From: Temnothorax longispinosus
Lineage: Eukaryota > Arthropoda > Insecta > Hymenoptera > Formicidae
NCBI RefSeq assembly: GCF_030848805.1
Contig: NC_092361.1
Location: 15,087,406-15,151,405, forward strand
Reading direction: 5' to 3'
Length of the DNA: 64,000 nt
How positions within the stretch are numbered: the stretch's first letter is position 1; the number at the start of each line of letters is the position of its first letter. The translations under genes and the position numbers were made by a program. This document shows positions 11,415-23,264 of the stretch, piece after piece. The notes under the pieces are model-generated. The model had not been told where the DNA came from. It saw nothing but the letters and a program-made list of their open reading frames with translations, and did not search any database.

Positions 11415-13563
11415 TTATTTGAATGTCTGTTTGAACCATTTTGGTGTCTTGTTTTGATTCTGAGATGATGATGATGATGATTTACCGCTACCACTCGGTC
11501 CTGGAGTGACATGATTGCTCTCGACAACTGTGCCTCTATTACTTCCAGTAGTTGGATCTTGTTCTTTCCGCATCGTAGCAGTCCTGTAGATAAGGTATAT
11601 AAAAAAAATTTAGCGAGACAATCTCTACATCGAGCGACGCAATCAGTATACTTTACCTAGATTTCACGGCTTCGATACCAGCGGCTCTGGGATCTGTCAA
11701 TTTTGCTTTTACACTCGACTTTAGCAACGATTGTCCAGAATAGTAAACGATAGCAGAGGGAACAAGATTTTCGTCTATCAGTCGTGCGTCGGAGTTTAAG
11801 ATATGCCTTGGTGGGCTAGTATCTGGCAAGAAAAAAAAGGAGTAATAAAATTTTATCAATAACAAGAACCAATACATGGTCGCCTTTGCATAAAAAAATG
11901 AATGTGATGATTGCATGTCGTTCACACTCACAGATAGTGAATTCGCAATCCGGATCGTCCAAGTAGTTTTTGATGAAGTTCTTAACAGTTTGGATAGTCT
12001 CCAGCGGTCCGAATAAACCCTGAAGAACGAACTGATCGGGAAATTGTATGCGAATCACGGTGCGACGATACTTGTTCAATCGGTCCAGAATGTGCTTGTC
12101 CCGATCCAGCTGACGCTGCGTCTCTGTCAGAAGCGGAGCGTCCTCGAGCTGCTCTCTACGACGCTTGGCATCTCGCAAAAGTGCCTTCGCGTCGTGCAGA
12201 TCAAGATCGAAGAAGCTGTCCGGCAATTCGTCCCTCGGCAGCGCTTGAGTCCCGGCTTGATTGAACACCAGAGCGTTTCTTTCCCCTAACTGTAACACGT
12301 GATCCTCGATAAGTAAATCCGTCACGCGAATGCGATTGCACACGTATGCACAATTACACCTTACAAACTTAATTTCATACGCGTTTTCCTCGACTTTTGC
12401 GCATGTTCCTGCAATACGCTGATCCTCACGGTTGGACGCAATGGTTGGACTTTCTCTTATCTCAGATATATTTCTCTCTTGTTTCTCGTTACTGAACGCA
12501 TTTACTTCATCTTTCGTATCCATTTTTACATCTTCTTCCGACTTTTTTTGATTTTCTATTTTCGACACACCTTTCGATAAATTAACATCATTCTTATTAC
12601 AATGTAGTGTGGACGATGGTAGCCTTTGGTGATCCTTATCGCTTGTCGAATCATCTGCCGTTGCGGCTGTCTTTGGAAGCAAAGGAGTAGATACGTGTGC
12701 CTGAGTTTTTAACTGTTCGTGGTCACGATACATCAGTCTCAATATTGCCTTTCCACTGTTGAGACCCAGCGACTTCAACGTCGTTTTCTCTAACGCTTCT
12801 CTGCCGCATACCTGTAGGAAAAGATTCCACATGTGACCTTCAGTCCTTCATTCGCACGCTTATGCGTCATACACGTAATTACGTATCGCGTCAACGTCAG
12901 TTTCTACATTGCGCGCAGGTATACCGTACATATACACATATATACGTACTTCACGATGCATGTAGATCAACACAGCTCTCTCGAGGTCGGCGTCGGGATA
13001 CATATCCATCAATGCCCGAGCCAGCGTCGTGTCGGGCGGAAACTCGCGCAACGTTCTCTCTTCGTCCTCCGGTTGAATGCCGATCGTGACGTTCGACGCC
13101 GAGCGCACCCTCGTACAGGCCACCATCTCCAGCTGAACGTTATTTGGCAAACCGGCGAAGCGGAATATCGTGTTAGGATCTAATATCTGACGATTGTGTC
13201 TGTAAACAGTAGCGAGCGATCGATGTATGTAATGTACGGCGTATTACGGAAATTATATCATTGTTGGAAAGTCCAAGTCTCCGAGTGTCGTGCTCACTTA
13301 ATGTCATAGTCGTCGGCGTTGTAGCCCTGCTTCTGGCATACCTCCTCCAGAACCTGCAAGAGAATCCATCCGTTTGAAGACCCGCGTCGAGAAAAACGCT
13401 CTCGGGTTACTTTTTCCGGTTTCAATTGAACTTACTCGAACACGCGAACGTCGCGTTAAATCCCCATCGAACTCACCTGCAGGATCGTCGTGTTAATCGT
13501 AACCCTCACGTTCTGCCGGCGACCGTTCGGCGCGAGGACGACGACGGTCTTGTTTGCCGCCAT
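11415..13563 (-). CDS. Aspscr1: TUG/ASPSCR1 homologue (UBX-domain tether)
   Basis: Six exons: 13563-13477, 13353-13298, 13199-12950, 12811-11932, 11822-11657, 11583-11415, encoding about 535 residues. The N-terminus (VVVLAPNGRRQNVRVTI, LEEVCQKQGYNADDYDIKH) is the TUG ubiquitin-like domain. A second ubiquitin-like part follows. A long Lys/Glu/Ser-rich linker precedes a conserved helical block (LPDSFFDLDLHDAKALLRD). A UBX domain follows (YRRTVIRIQFPDQFVLQGLF to SPPRHIL) and the C-terminal tail has PKWFKQTF. TUG retains GLUT4 vesicles near the Golgi in mammals and binds and remodels p97/VCP hexamers (family knowledge). A run of serines in the last exon comes from a TGA-type trinucleotide repeat. 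It is head-to-head with the NAA60 homologue. Confidence 0.92.
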
Positions 13564-14377
13564 GGTGATCAGCGAAACTTGGAAGAGCCGCCGTGTCGCC
13601 GTGCGTGCGTGTGTGTGTGGCCACTATGGATGGAGCGAAGAGCGAAGTGTGGCTCGGCCGTCAACAGCTGATTCGGAGCAACTCGCTCGCGCAGACACTC
13701 CACACGTGTCCACCGCGAGGTCGCTTAAAGCCCCGTGTTCATCGACGACAAAAGAAAAAGAGACGCGAAAGGGATTCGATCGTAAAGAGATATGTTTTAT
13801 CGTGAAGACAGTCGCTTTTTCACCCGCTCTAATTTTTTCTGGATCGCTTCACGATTTGAGACTGTCAGAAACAGCTGTATTTGTTGATCGACTACTCATC
13901 CTCCCGGACTCCGGAGTCCCGGTTGACAAGCCTTTATTGGCGCTTGCGCGCGATTCGGATCGCGCCGTACGTTGGGTTGGCAAGAGTCCAGGGGAGCCTC
14001 GGAAGAGCTTCGTGTGGCCGACCTGCACGTGTCCGCAGGCAGAGGGTCGTTTACTCGGGGGCGGGGGGAGCCGGGAGGCGCGGAGAAACAACGAACGCGT
14101 GTCATCACACACGGCCTGCCCGCGCCCGTCCGTCGCGCTCGCGCGGCGGCATTGCGTGCACCGACAATAAAAGGCGAACGGAGGAGGACTACTTGGGAAG
14201 AGGCAGAAGATATCTGCCCCGCGTCGCAGCTGCCGTGTGTTTACTACGAGTGACGGACCGGAGCGACGAGCGACGCGTCGCCGTCGCCGCCTGACGTCTC
14301 TCATCGCCACCGTTCGACCCGCAGCGACGCACAAATGACGAGCCGAGACGAGGTGAGACCAGGCGAGTCGCGGCGCG
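13564..14377. promoter_or_regulatory. Head-to-head promoter region of Aspscr1 and Naa60
   Basis: A CpG-rich 814-bp interval lies between divergent start codons and should contain both 5' UTRs and promoters. Several long open frames on both strands are explained by the high GC content, and none shows a conserved domain. Confidence 0.5.
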
Positions 14378-14577
14378 ATGGTCGTGCCCTTTAACCGGTA
14401 TCTGCCGGTGATCCTGCCGGAGATCGACGACAGCGAGCCCGGCGGCGCCGTCGCCGCGAGCGACGTCGGGCTGCCCGACGTCAAGCAGCGCGCCCCGTAC
14501 ACCGCGGATGAGACCGTCGCGAGGAACTGCTCGATCAGCACCACCACCACCACCATCGGCGGCGGTAGCGGCAGCGG

Positions 14578-14608
<31 letters not shown>

Positions 14609-15825
14609 CCGACGACGACCACCTCCGCGACGACGCCGGCGGTCACGGTGACGACATCGGCGGTCACGGTGCCGTTGTGCGTCCTGGGTGAGGTGCAACT
14701 GCGTTTCCTCTGCCCCGATGACCTGGAGGAGGTGCGCTCCCTCTGCCAAGACTGGTTCCCCATAGGTGAGAGCTGGAGTCTAAGCTGTAAGCGTTAGCAT
14801 AATTCTCGTGTCTTTCCCTTTGTCTGATGAAGATGTAAATAATTGGGGAAAGATGAGAAGAAAGATACGCTTTTGTACCTGAGGAGAAAGAGTTCGTCAT
14901 ATCAAGACAATACAGAAACTACACAAAATACACATATTTCAAGTTTCAAAATAAACGTTGTGAGCAAATCTTTAGATTAGTATCGTAGTAAAGAGATATA
15001 TGTGATGTCTATTAATATTTAATGCTTTTCAATTGCTGAGATATAGTGTCGTTAAATTTTAAAATTGAATTATTTATAGTATCTTATAGAAACATGTATA
15101 TCTTCTTTTATTAAAAACATATCAAGTGGGATTTTTTCTATTTGTACATTCCAATTTGCTATAAATCAATAATATAATACAAAATGTTACTTTTAAACTT
15201 TAAACTATTAATAAAATAGAACTAATGATTAATTTCTATCTGCACAGATTATCCAAATTCATGGTACGAAGACATCACGAGCTCGTCGAGGTTTTACGCA
15301 CTCGCAGCGGTATACGGTGGAGTAATAATAGGGCTGATCGTCGCGGAGATAAAGCCTTACGCCAGGTTGAACAAGGAGGATCGCGGCATCTTATGCTCTA
15401 GCCTGGGAAAGAATTGTCTAGTGGGTTATATACTCAGTTTAGGGGTACGTCGCGCGTATAGGAGAAACGGCATAGCCTCGTTGCTACTGGAACAGCTACT
15501 CGCCCACGTCACCGCACCCGAACGTTCCTCCGTAAAGGCAGTCTTCCTACACGTGCTCTCCAGCAACGCTCCCGCTATATTGTTTTATCAGAGGTGTCAC
15601 TTTCGGTTGCACAGCTTCCTTCCATATTATTACTCGATCCGGGGAAAGTGTAAGGACGGTTTTACATATGTTCTTTACGTTAACGGCGGACACGCGCCCT
15701 GGGGCATCTGGGACTGGGTTCGTCACTTGGCCGGCGCGATGACCAACCTCGTGCCGTGCAGGGTACCACGATGGATTTGGCAACGTCTCTTATGGGCAAC
15801 CACCATTCTTTCTTACCACAGATGA
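14378..15825 (+). CDS. Naa60: N-alpha-acetyltransferase 60 (Golgi NatF) homologue
   Basis: Two exons, 14378-14765 and 15248-15825, encode about 321 residues. The GNAT core begins near residue 105 (GEVQLRFLCPDDLEEV, CQDWFPIDYPNSWYEDIT). It continues with GLIVAEIKP, GYILSLGVRRAYRRNGIAS (acetyl-CoA-binding R-x-x-G-x-A type loop), HVLSSNAPAILFYQRC and LPYYYSIRG followed by the DGFTYVLYVNGG block. A C-terminal amphipathic/hydrophobic segment could associate with membrane. NAA60 acetylates N-termini of transmembrane proteins on the cytosolic face of the Golgi (family knowledge). An unusual N-terminal extension of about 100 residues holds Thr runs and a long Gly run; no later in-frame methionine precedes the core. 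Confidence 0.93.
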
Positions 15826-17630
15826 TACATTTTGTGATTTATTATGTTCCATTATATATTTATTTTCCTCTTTTGGATTCTAGAGATGTTATAAAGCGTG
15901 TAAAGTGCCATAAGTTGGTTGACGTTATGACAGGTTCAAGTAGATAGCCATGGTATGGCCATATGATTTTATTATTACGTAGTCCTGTTACTAATGGAAA
16001 GATAGAAATGGACATTAGATCTACAATCAATTTATGTAACGCGAACAAATATTCAAAGTTGTCTAAAGTTTGGGCAGCAAGGCTTCAGAGTATCCTAGCA
16101 CAACTTCTGTTACCAAGGATTGCTAGTTGTTAAATACATACCGTTATAATACTATTGTAATAGTATTATTATAGTTCGTATGTAACTGCCAAAAATAATT
16201 AAGTTGAAATAATTTTGCATATTAGTATCTAATGTATCTTCCATCGTTTCTAAAGATTATAATATTAAATCATTGTTAATTTTAACGAAGGCACAAAATT
16301 TAAGATAATTAAATTTCGCTATTTTTTTATTAAAAAATCGTGTATTATAATTTTATCTAATTAAGACATATATGGAAAATTTATAAGATTTTGAATCTTC
16401 AAGTTTCTGCTGTCATAGAAATTTGGAGACCGAAAATCCTAGAGCAAATTTTGATCTTTGATTTAAAAAAGACTGCATCGTTACGATTCATACTTTGTAT
16501 ACGTCTGCTGCCATCGACTGTATTATATATGTATAAATGTACATATTTTGTATATTAAATAAATACTTAATATATTAACATGAAATAATGAGAGTAAAAA
16601 TGGTGATTTATCCTGATTGATTATTTTGAACTTCAGTGGAATGTATTTATATATACCAGGGAAATTGCTTGAAAAAACGCGCAAAAAAAGCATAATTAGC
16701 TATATACAGTTGCGATACTGCGTCAACATTTTTTTAATACGTGCATTCTACTATGCATTTTACCGCATGCGTATAATGGACATTGTGATAACAGATATCT
16801 TATGAGTAAAAATCTATTAGTAGTTTTTAAAAATAGTTATACAATTCTGAATATTACGTATAATTTTCATATAATTCTCTAAGTACTTTCTTAACCTTTA
16901 GAGCGCCGGCATTTGATGAGCTTTAATCCTCTTAGAAAGTCCTCAAATTGTTGTGCTTATATCTTATATATAACATATACAAAGTTCCGATCATACGCAG
17001 AGCCTATATTTAGGTTTTCCGGCGGTTTAAAGGTTAAAATAAGTATTTTTTATTATAAGGAATTGTTATTCAAGAAAAAATATAATGTTTGTGCAAGTTA
17101 ATAATTTTATGCGAACCTTAATATACTATTTTATATACAGTTAGGATCGTTTTTAATATAACGTACATTTATATGTTGTGTATATACATATAATTTCGCA
17201 CACGTATTTATATTTCACGTTCTTACATTCAGTCCTTTTTTCTCTTAATATTTACACGAAAAGTAATTATTCTAATACGTGTAAAAAAATAAGATTTTTA
17301 TTTAAAGCAATTCGTGAAAACAAATATTATGCACTTTTCTAAGTATATACACATACGTTTTGTGTAAATTTTTCACAAATGTTTTTGAGGAAGATATAAA
17401 TACATTTTTACAATTACAAATATAGTTAGATTACTGAATTTACGCAAAAACGTTGTGCATAGTCTATATCTATATATATTTTCATTTTACGCGTTTATTG
17501 TTTATATATTGTTGAATTGTTTGCTATCTACATTACTAAAATTGATCAAAATCGAATGGATATAAACTTGAATCAATTTATATAAAATTATGTAAATTAG
17601 TTATTAGCATGTGTTATATGAAATCTTCCT
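15826..17630. other. AT-rich intergenic DNA downstream of Naa60
   Basis: The interval holds the Naa60 3' UTR, with a possible AATAAA signal near 16558. Beyond that it is featureless A+T-rich sequence with short palindromes (for example 16146-16168). No gene is supported. Confidence 0.5.
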
Positions 17631-17770
17631 GGGCCTGTATTCCATTCCTGCCTACCGACAACTGTCGGTTCGATAAGTGTCGTTGCGCAGGTTTTTTATA
17701 TCGTGTAAAAGCTGCGCAACGACACCGACAATTGTCGGTAAGCGGATTTTAGTGGAACAGAATACGGCCC
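17631..17770. mobile_element. Fold-back MITE-like element
   Basis: Ends GGGCCTGTATTCC and GGAACAGAATACGGCCC are inverted. The inner arms repeat CCGACAACTGTCGGT and GTGTCGTTGCGCAG against CTGCGCAACGACAC and CCGACAATTGTCGGT, with a loop of about 25 bp. Each arm itself contains a small palindrome. There is no coding capacity. Confidence 0.8.
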
Positions 17771-17904
17771 CTGATCTTTTGCAGTGTCCTAATTTACATT
17801 GAAATGTCGTTCAAGCACCAATAAGCGATATGTATTTAGTAATTGTGTAAGAATCCTCTTTCGTTTAATGACTAGAAACGTCTGATTAGTCACAGTAGAC
17901 AATA

Positions 17905-18045
17905 GGTGCTTTCCATTTACATCAAAACTCAGCTAATTCTCACTTGTGACGTCGTTCTATCCTTTTTTGGGAATTAATGAATAATAAAGACAGAATGACA
18001 TCACAAGTGAGAATTATCTGAGTTTTGATGTAAATGGAAAGCAAC
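17905..18045. mobile_element. Fold-back element with near-perfect arms
   Basis: TGCTTTCCATTTACATCAAA followed by CTCAG is matched in inverse at 18018-18043. The arm extends through AATTCTCACTTGTGA to a loop of about 40 bp. It lies just upstream of the SINE. Confidence 0.8.
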
Positions 18046-18066
18046 TAATGACAAGTTTCTGTGACT

Positions 18067-18343
18067 ATCGGACTAATGTCAATTCAATTCAATTTAATGG
18101 CGCAACAGTCCGAGTCGGACTTACGTCTCTCCCCCAAAGTCGTGTGCTTGTTGTGCGCAAGGTAGAGGGGGTTTCTTCTAGGCAAGGGATATTCCTGATG
18201 GGTTGCCATTCTATCAAGGAGGAGAGACAAGGGATACAATTTTTTTATTTTGCTTCTACTAGGACTGGATTCGAATCTGAGATCTTTGGTTTAGCAGACC
18301 AGTGCGCTGTCTGCTACGCCACGCTTGCTCTCATCGGACTAAT
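18067..18343 (-). mobile_element. tRNA-derived SINE with 11-bp target-site duplication
   Basis: On the minus strand the 5' part reads like a tRNA: an A-box-like GTGGCGTAGCAGA, a TGGT/ACCA anticodon stem with loop CTGCTAA (GCT, serine-like), and a B-box-like AGATTCGAATCC. The 3' end is a short ATTGA-repeat tail (at the left on the plus strand). The direct repeat ATCGGACTAAT at 18067-18077 and 18333-18343 is a clear target-site duplication, so both ends are defined and the body is about 255 bp. Confidence 0.85.
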
Positions 18344-18720
18344 ATATTTTTTTTTAAATAAAAAAAATTGACTTAGACACTTGTCCAAATAATTGTATTA
18401 TAGTTTACGTAAATTATAGTTGGACGCGAAATAAATTCATGAATAATAATTTCATAAATAATAATAAAATAAAATATAGGCATTAGATTGATGGAAACTT
18501 CGCTTTCGCTTTCATCTTTCACAAGTAATCCATAAGCGCACGGACAGAGCTGAAAATAATACCGTAAAATTAATTATATAGAATTAATTATATAGATTTA
18601 TTCGGTTTAATTTTTTGTATTGTCAAAAATTTTGACGATTTATATATACAAACTATATACACACACAAATGTAACTTTACAGTATGTACAACGAATATAT
18701 ACGCACATTTGTACTATAAG

Positions 18721-21700
18721 CTAAGTACGCTTCGATGAATTTAGCATTTGAGAAAAAACATCCATAGTCAATGTAGATTCATTCGGCCAATTCCAGACAA
18801 CTCGTTCTTTAAACGCTTGAACGAAACTTGCCTCGGCTTCAGCCGGCCTGTTGTTCGCTTTATCTCGAACTTCATACTCGGTTTGTCGGGTAATTAAATT
18901 ATAAACATAAAATTCACCGGTTCTTCGGCTAATGTGACGTGCCCATGGAGACGCAATACTTCGCAGGAACATCACACTGTTAAACGCTGCGTATACAGGT
19001 TCGTTCGCATCAGTCTCGTCGTCATATTCCAGAGGACTCTTTGCGAACCCGTATGCGAGGGGCAGCTTCAGCGCGCGGCGTTGTGTGACTTGTAATTTTT
19101 TCTGTATATCTGGCTTTAGCAGGAACCTATCTTTAGCACGAATGCAAATGCAATCGTTCGGGACTGGCTTCCATAGCGCGTCGCAAAACTTTTTCGTGAG
19201 TTCGTACCTGAAATATTAAATATTACTCATTAAAATATTAGTTATAAGTAGCACATGATTATTCACAGTAATCCTTTTGAATTTATATTCATATATTTAA
19301 GATTAAATCAATCTACTCGACGATATGCTATAATTATATCTTTAACAGATATTTACATTTGCTATAGTTTAATTACAAGGACTATACAGACTTTGCAATA
19401 TTATTCGTTAATACGCGTATATTGTGGAGAAACCATTATGTTGCATGTTACTTTCAATTTGATCTGTATTTAATTAATTTACATATTTTTAAGTAATGTA
19501 TGCATAAGGATATACCAATAAGAATATACTAATATATTACAATATCAATATAAATCGTATTACTAATATTTTACAATTTTGTACTATATTTGACGAAGCA
19601 AAAGAAAGATGTATTTACCTATGGGATATGTACAGCTTGCTTATATCTTCTCCACCGAGCATATAAGCATCCAAAATGTGTAACGCGCGTGTCTTCGAGA
19701 TAAACTTTCCATTCCACTTTGCTTCGTATACCAGTTCAGCGTATACAAGTGTGTTGGACGGTAATTCGATCTTTGCGTCTCCTACCGATTCCCATTTGCC
19801 TTTTGCGTATCGGTATACTTTTCTTCTTCCTAGACCTAAGTAAAACGTTGCTATTTTGTCTTCCTCGATGTTTGGGCCTGTACCGCACGGCATGCAATAC
19901 CAGTCATACGGTTCGCCTGTTTTTAATAGCGTACTGTGTATGTTGTCGTTCTTCAATTTCGTTGCGTCGCAACCGAGTAACGTTATGGAGCCACTCAATA
20001 TCTCCTGTGCCTTGTCTTGCGGCTTTGTCATTGGGGGCCTTACTCTAGTTTTGTCCGGCAAGTTCCAATACTTGAGGCACTCCTTCCGCATGTCCGCTTG
20101 CTTACGCTCAATCAATGTCGGATCTTCGCAAAATGCCGCGATTTTTAGAAGATTTACTATCTGCTTCCTTCCCAAAATATCATTGGAATTTCTCAGGTAT
20201 CCGACAAACTCCGTGTCCGCTTCTATTACGTCGAGGGGTACCAGTTCAATTACGTCGTTGTTCTCGTCGTTCATTGAAAGCAAACGATTGACGTGAGAGA
20301 GATAATCGATCGTCGCTTGTGTATCAATTTTTTTCCTCTTACATATTAAGTAACGTTCCGAATTAGCTGGCCTGGAGGTATTGGGCTTGAAAATGGAAAT
20401 ACTGTCAAAACACTTGTACATCAGATAGACAAGCCCGGCGCTAAAAGGCGTAAACAAATCGAACAGCTTTGTAACAAAATGTCCTCCTGGTCTCACTATC
20501 ATCAGTGCCACTAGGCACTGACATAGATATAATTGCTTTGATAGAATCTCCTGTATATTTTCTCGACCCTCCACCGAGAATCCTCCGTCCGACATCATAA
20601 AATGTACGCCTTTACCATTGGTATGCTTCATCACCAGCAATCTAAAGTCCTCTTGATTCTGCGCGTCGAATACATCACCGTTGTCTTTGGCGCCGTAGAA
20701 CGGATGGAAAGTCTCGCACGGGCCAGCAAAGAACTCGTCCAGCGTAAAGTCATTTTCGTTCTTCAAGGTAAATCCAAATCCTTTGGCGTGCCACTTCTTC
20801 CGAGAGAGAACGTATTCGCTGAAGCCACCCGGACCGGCGCACACATCCGCGAAGTACAGCAGCTCGTTCGGATCCAAGCTCTTCGGATCCGTAAACATGA
20901 ATTCGCATGCTCTGTCTATGTTCGCCATTTTGACAGCGGCGCGATTCAGAAAATTGACAGTGCGTATCGTTTCATATGGATTTGAACGAGTTCTCGCTTT
21001 ACGCATCTCCACTTTGTCCAATTTGTCAAATATGGTTTTAGAATTTATAATCTGCCTGAGAATCTCCGGATTGCAAAACATGGTCTCGTCGTCTATACTG
21101 AACTTTTTCGGCCCCAACTTCATCCATTCCCACAGATCCTCGGCTAGGGGCGTACCGGAACGTACGTTTCGCAACCAGTCGATATCTTCTATAGCCTTTA
21201 CCTCTTCTTCTTCAGGATTCCACTTGAGACTCGCTTCCTTGAGACCTGGCACAAGATGCCCAAATCCTCTTCGACCGTGTTGCGTAACTGCTTCTACTGG
21301 GTCTACGCGACCCTGATCATCCTTTCCAAGACCTTTACCCGGCTTGTATCCCATTTTTTTCATCATCTGCTGCACCTTCTGGGATACATTACTTTCATTG
21401 CCATCGACATTTGCGTCATCTGATGCTTCATTTTCTTCGATATACTCTTCTCCCGAAGGTACGTCAGTGCTGAACGCTTCTCCGCTGTTCAATTTCATCC
21501 TTTTATTCGGCTGTTCGCAAAAAACGTCGAAGAGCCCGTTCTGCTTTTCATATTCCATATTGTCTAATTTCGTCAAATCGACAAGCAAATAGCCAAAGTG
21601 ATTCAAAAGATTATATTTATACTCGGAATCTTTATTGTAACTTAACTGCGATGTTTCCGATTAAACAGTATCATCGGAACTTATACTGATGTCAGTACCT

Positions 21701-21801
21701 AAAAGACATCAATTATAAAATCTGCTTTTGGAATTAAATATATAAAAAGGAAAAAGACAAAAAAAGTGAAGATACGTACCATCTACGTCGTCCATAGACA
21801 T
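18721..21801 (-). CDS. CMTR1: Cap-specific mRNA 2'-O-ribose methyltransferase 1
   Basis: The main exons are 21558 (ATG)-19619 and 19207-18721, giving about 808 residues (human 835). CMTR1 methylates the ribose of the first transcribed nucleotide, making cap 1 in the nucleus (family knowledge). In order: acidic N-terminus; a G-patch near residues 50-90 (KKMGYKPGKGLGKDDQG); an RrmJ/FtsJ methyltransferase with SAM loop DVCAGPGGFSEYVL, catalytic Asp in MMSDGGFSVEG, Lys in GGHFVTKLFDLF and Glu in SRPANSERYLICKRK; a guanylyltransferase-like region; and a C-terminal WW-like segment. Upstream, a 22-nt exon (21801-21780, MSMDDVDG) would splice at 21698 in the same frame but meets TAA at 21661-21663. 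Translation is therefore assumed to start at 21558. Confidence 0.92.
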
Positions 21802-22307
21802 CTAACGTCTTCAAAACATAAATGTTTTCTAACCAAGTTCTCTTTTCCTAACCTATAAAGTAAAAATCGTTTATTAGAAATAACTATTAAAGGAAATAAT
21901 AATATAAAAATAACCACGCGTATAATTTTACATTTCAGTCAAATATATGAATTATGCAGTGAAAAGATACACTTTGTAGCGGCAAAAAAAAAAGATTGAA
22001 AATTGTGAAATAAAGCTTACATATGTCTGTTTAAAAGCATTTTTAATAAACGTACATTTTGATGGTATATGTGCCTGCTGAGATATAAACAATAACAAAA
22101 TCTATCGCGATTTGTTATTTGGCTGCAATTTTTATTCACACTGCTAATATCTTTATCTTTTATAATAATATCTCTTCGTTTCAAATCACAGTAAGTACTA
22201 CAAAACAGTACAGCCGAAGTCACGGTAATTATACTAATTACCATCAGGGGCATCAGGGCCTACAAACTCTTGAGATGAAATTTCATGGGCAGTGAAAAGC
22301 AGCAGCA
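21802..22307. other. AT-rich 5' flank of CMTR1
   Basis: This is A+T-rich sequence upstream of CMTR1, leading into the fold-back cluster. No gene is supported. Confidence 0.4.
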
Positions 22308-22385
22308 GATCGTACTGATTGGCTAAAATAGAGAAGTTCTAGAAACTCGAGAACTTCTCTATTTTGTAGCCAATCAGTACGATCT
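22308..22385. mobile_element. Short near-perfect palindrome (fold-back)
   Basis: AGATCGTACTGATTGGCTA and AAATAGAGAAGTTCT are mirrored on the other side of a 9-bp loop, with a single extra base in one arm. It carries the CCAAT-type core (GATTGG/CCAATC). Confidence 0.85.
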
Positions 22386-22529
22386 AAAGCCCGGTGTCCA
22401 CGATGCAAGAACTGTGTCCAAGTTTCGATTTAAGCCAATCAACTTGCAGCTCTTACAGAAAAGTAGCAGTTTTATTGGCTCAAACCGAAACTTGGACACA
22501 GTTCTTGCATCGTAGACACCGGGCTTTAG
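22386..22529. mobile_element. Fold-back element abutting the previous one
   Basis: The termini AAAGCCCGGTGTC and GACACCGGGCTTT are inverted. The arms continue through CACGATGCAAGAACTGTGTC and CAAGTTTCG, with a CCAATC/ATTGGC core near the loop. It directly follows the element ending at 22385. Confidence 0.85.
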
Positions 22530-22530
22530 G

Positions 22531-22720
22531 CCGGTAACTTACGATAATTCCTTCGCGTAAACGGGATTTTGTAGTAACTTACGATAATTTACTCCATGTA
22601 AACGAGTGATATATCGTAAGTTACTACAGAAGTAACGCTCGCGTAAACGTAGTATATGATTGGTAAATTTCTTACGACTCACGACTTACGACAGTTACGA
22701 CATCCATTGTAGACCGTCCT
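22531..22720. mobile_element. Composite, partly degraded fold-back
   Basis: The segment contains GTAGTAACTTACGATA inverted as TATCGTAAGTTACTAC (about 22571-22628). It then carries a lone right half resembling the next element's right arm (TTCTTACGACTC, CCATTGTAGACCG). It is probably the remains of two insertions. Confidence 0.65.
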
Positions 22721-22871
22721 AAGGCCCGGTCTACAATGAATGTCGGAAGTCGGAGTCGTAAGAAATTGACCAATCACAGTTCATTATTTTTCGACCGCAA
22801 GGAGAATAATAGATTGTGATTGGTCAATTTCTTACGACTCCGACTTCCGACATCCATTGTAGACCGGGCCT
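22721..22871. mobile_element. Fold-back of the GGCCCGGTCTACA family
   Basis: The termini AAGGCCCGGTCTACAATG and CATTGTAGACCGGGCCT are inverted. The arms run through GAAGTCGGAGTCGTAAGAAA and TTGACCAATCACA to a loop of about 35 bp, and are almost perfect over about 60 bp. The flanking TA/TAA fits PIF/Harbinger-type target duplication (inference). Confidence 0.85.
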
Positions 22872-22872
22872 A

Positions 22873-23034
22873 AAGGTGGAAGCACATAAAATTACAGGAG
22901 CCATAAGCAGAATGCAGAAGCCATATGCGCATGCGCTGTGGTATCTGTAGAGCTCTACAAATACCATAGCGCATGCGCATATGGCTTCTGCATTCTGCTC
23001 AAGGCTCCTGCAATTTTATGTGCTTCTACCTTAA
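22873..23034. mobile_element. Fold-back with about 70-bp arms
   Basis: Termini AAGGTGGAAGCACATAAAAT and ATTTTATGTGCTTCTACCTT are inverted, with inner arms CATATGCGCATGCGCTGTGG against CATAGCGCATGCGCATATG. The loop is only about 20 bp. A transcript would form a long hairpin. Confidence 0.85.
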
Positions 23035-23043
23035 CGCGACACG

Positions 23044-23252
23044 CGACATGCGACACGCGATATACATTTGGTCTGTTCTTTACAGCTGAACTGGCTGCAC
23101 GCTGCACTAGTTCAGAATTCATCCTTTTCCTTCCAATGTGGTGTAAAAAAGATAAACTCTGAACTAGTGCAGCCAGTTCAGCTGCAATGAACAGACCTAT
23201 AAATAAGCTGCATCGGCGAAGCTTTACGCTCATTGGATATCGCGTGTCGCTG
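23044..23252. mobile_element. Fold-back of the GGTCTGTTC family nested in an older fold-back
   Basis: The inner element (23070-23198) has termini GGTCTGTTC and GAACAGACC, with arms containing AGCTGAACTGGCTGCA and CTGCACTAGTTC. It sits between GCGACACGCGATAT (about 23050) and ATATCGCGTGTCGC (about 23237), which are inverse copies and look like the split arms of an earlier insertion. Confidence 0.75.
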
Positions 23253-23264
23253 GTCTGCAGCCGG

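Noticed and set aside
13849..14763. Long minus-strand frame antisense to Naa60 exon 1 and its promoter
   Set aside because: Opposite the well-supported Naa60 exon; its Pro runs are the complement of the Gly repeat.
18048..18371. 107-codon plus-strand frame over the SINE
   Set aside because: It runs antisense through a tRNA-derived SINE and its target duplication, so it is not a gene.
22955..23233. Open frames across the fold-back cluster
   Set aside because: They are readings of inverted-repeat arms with no protein similarity recognised.
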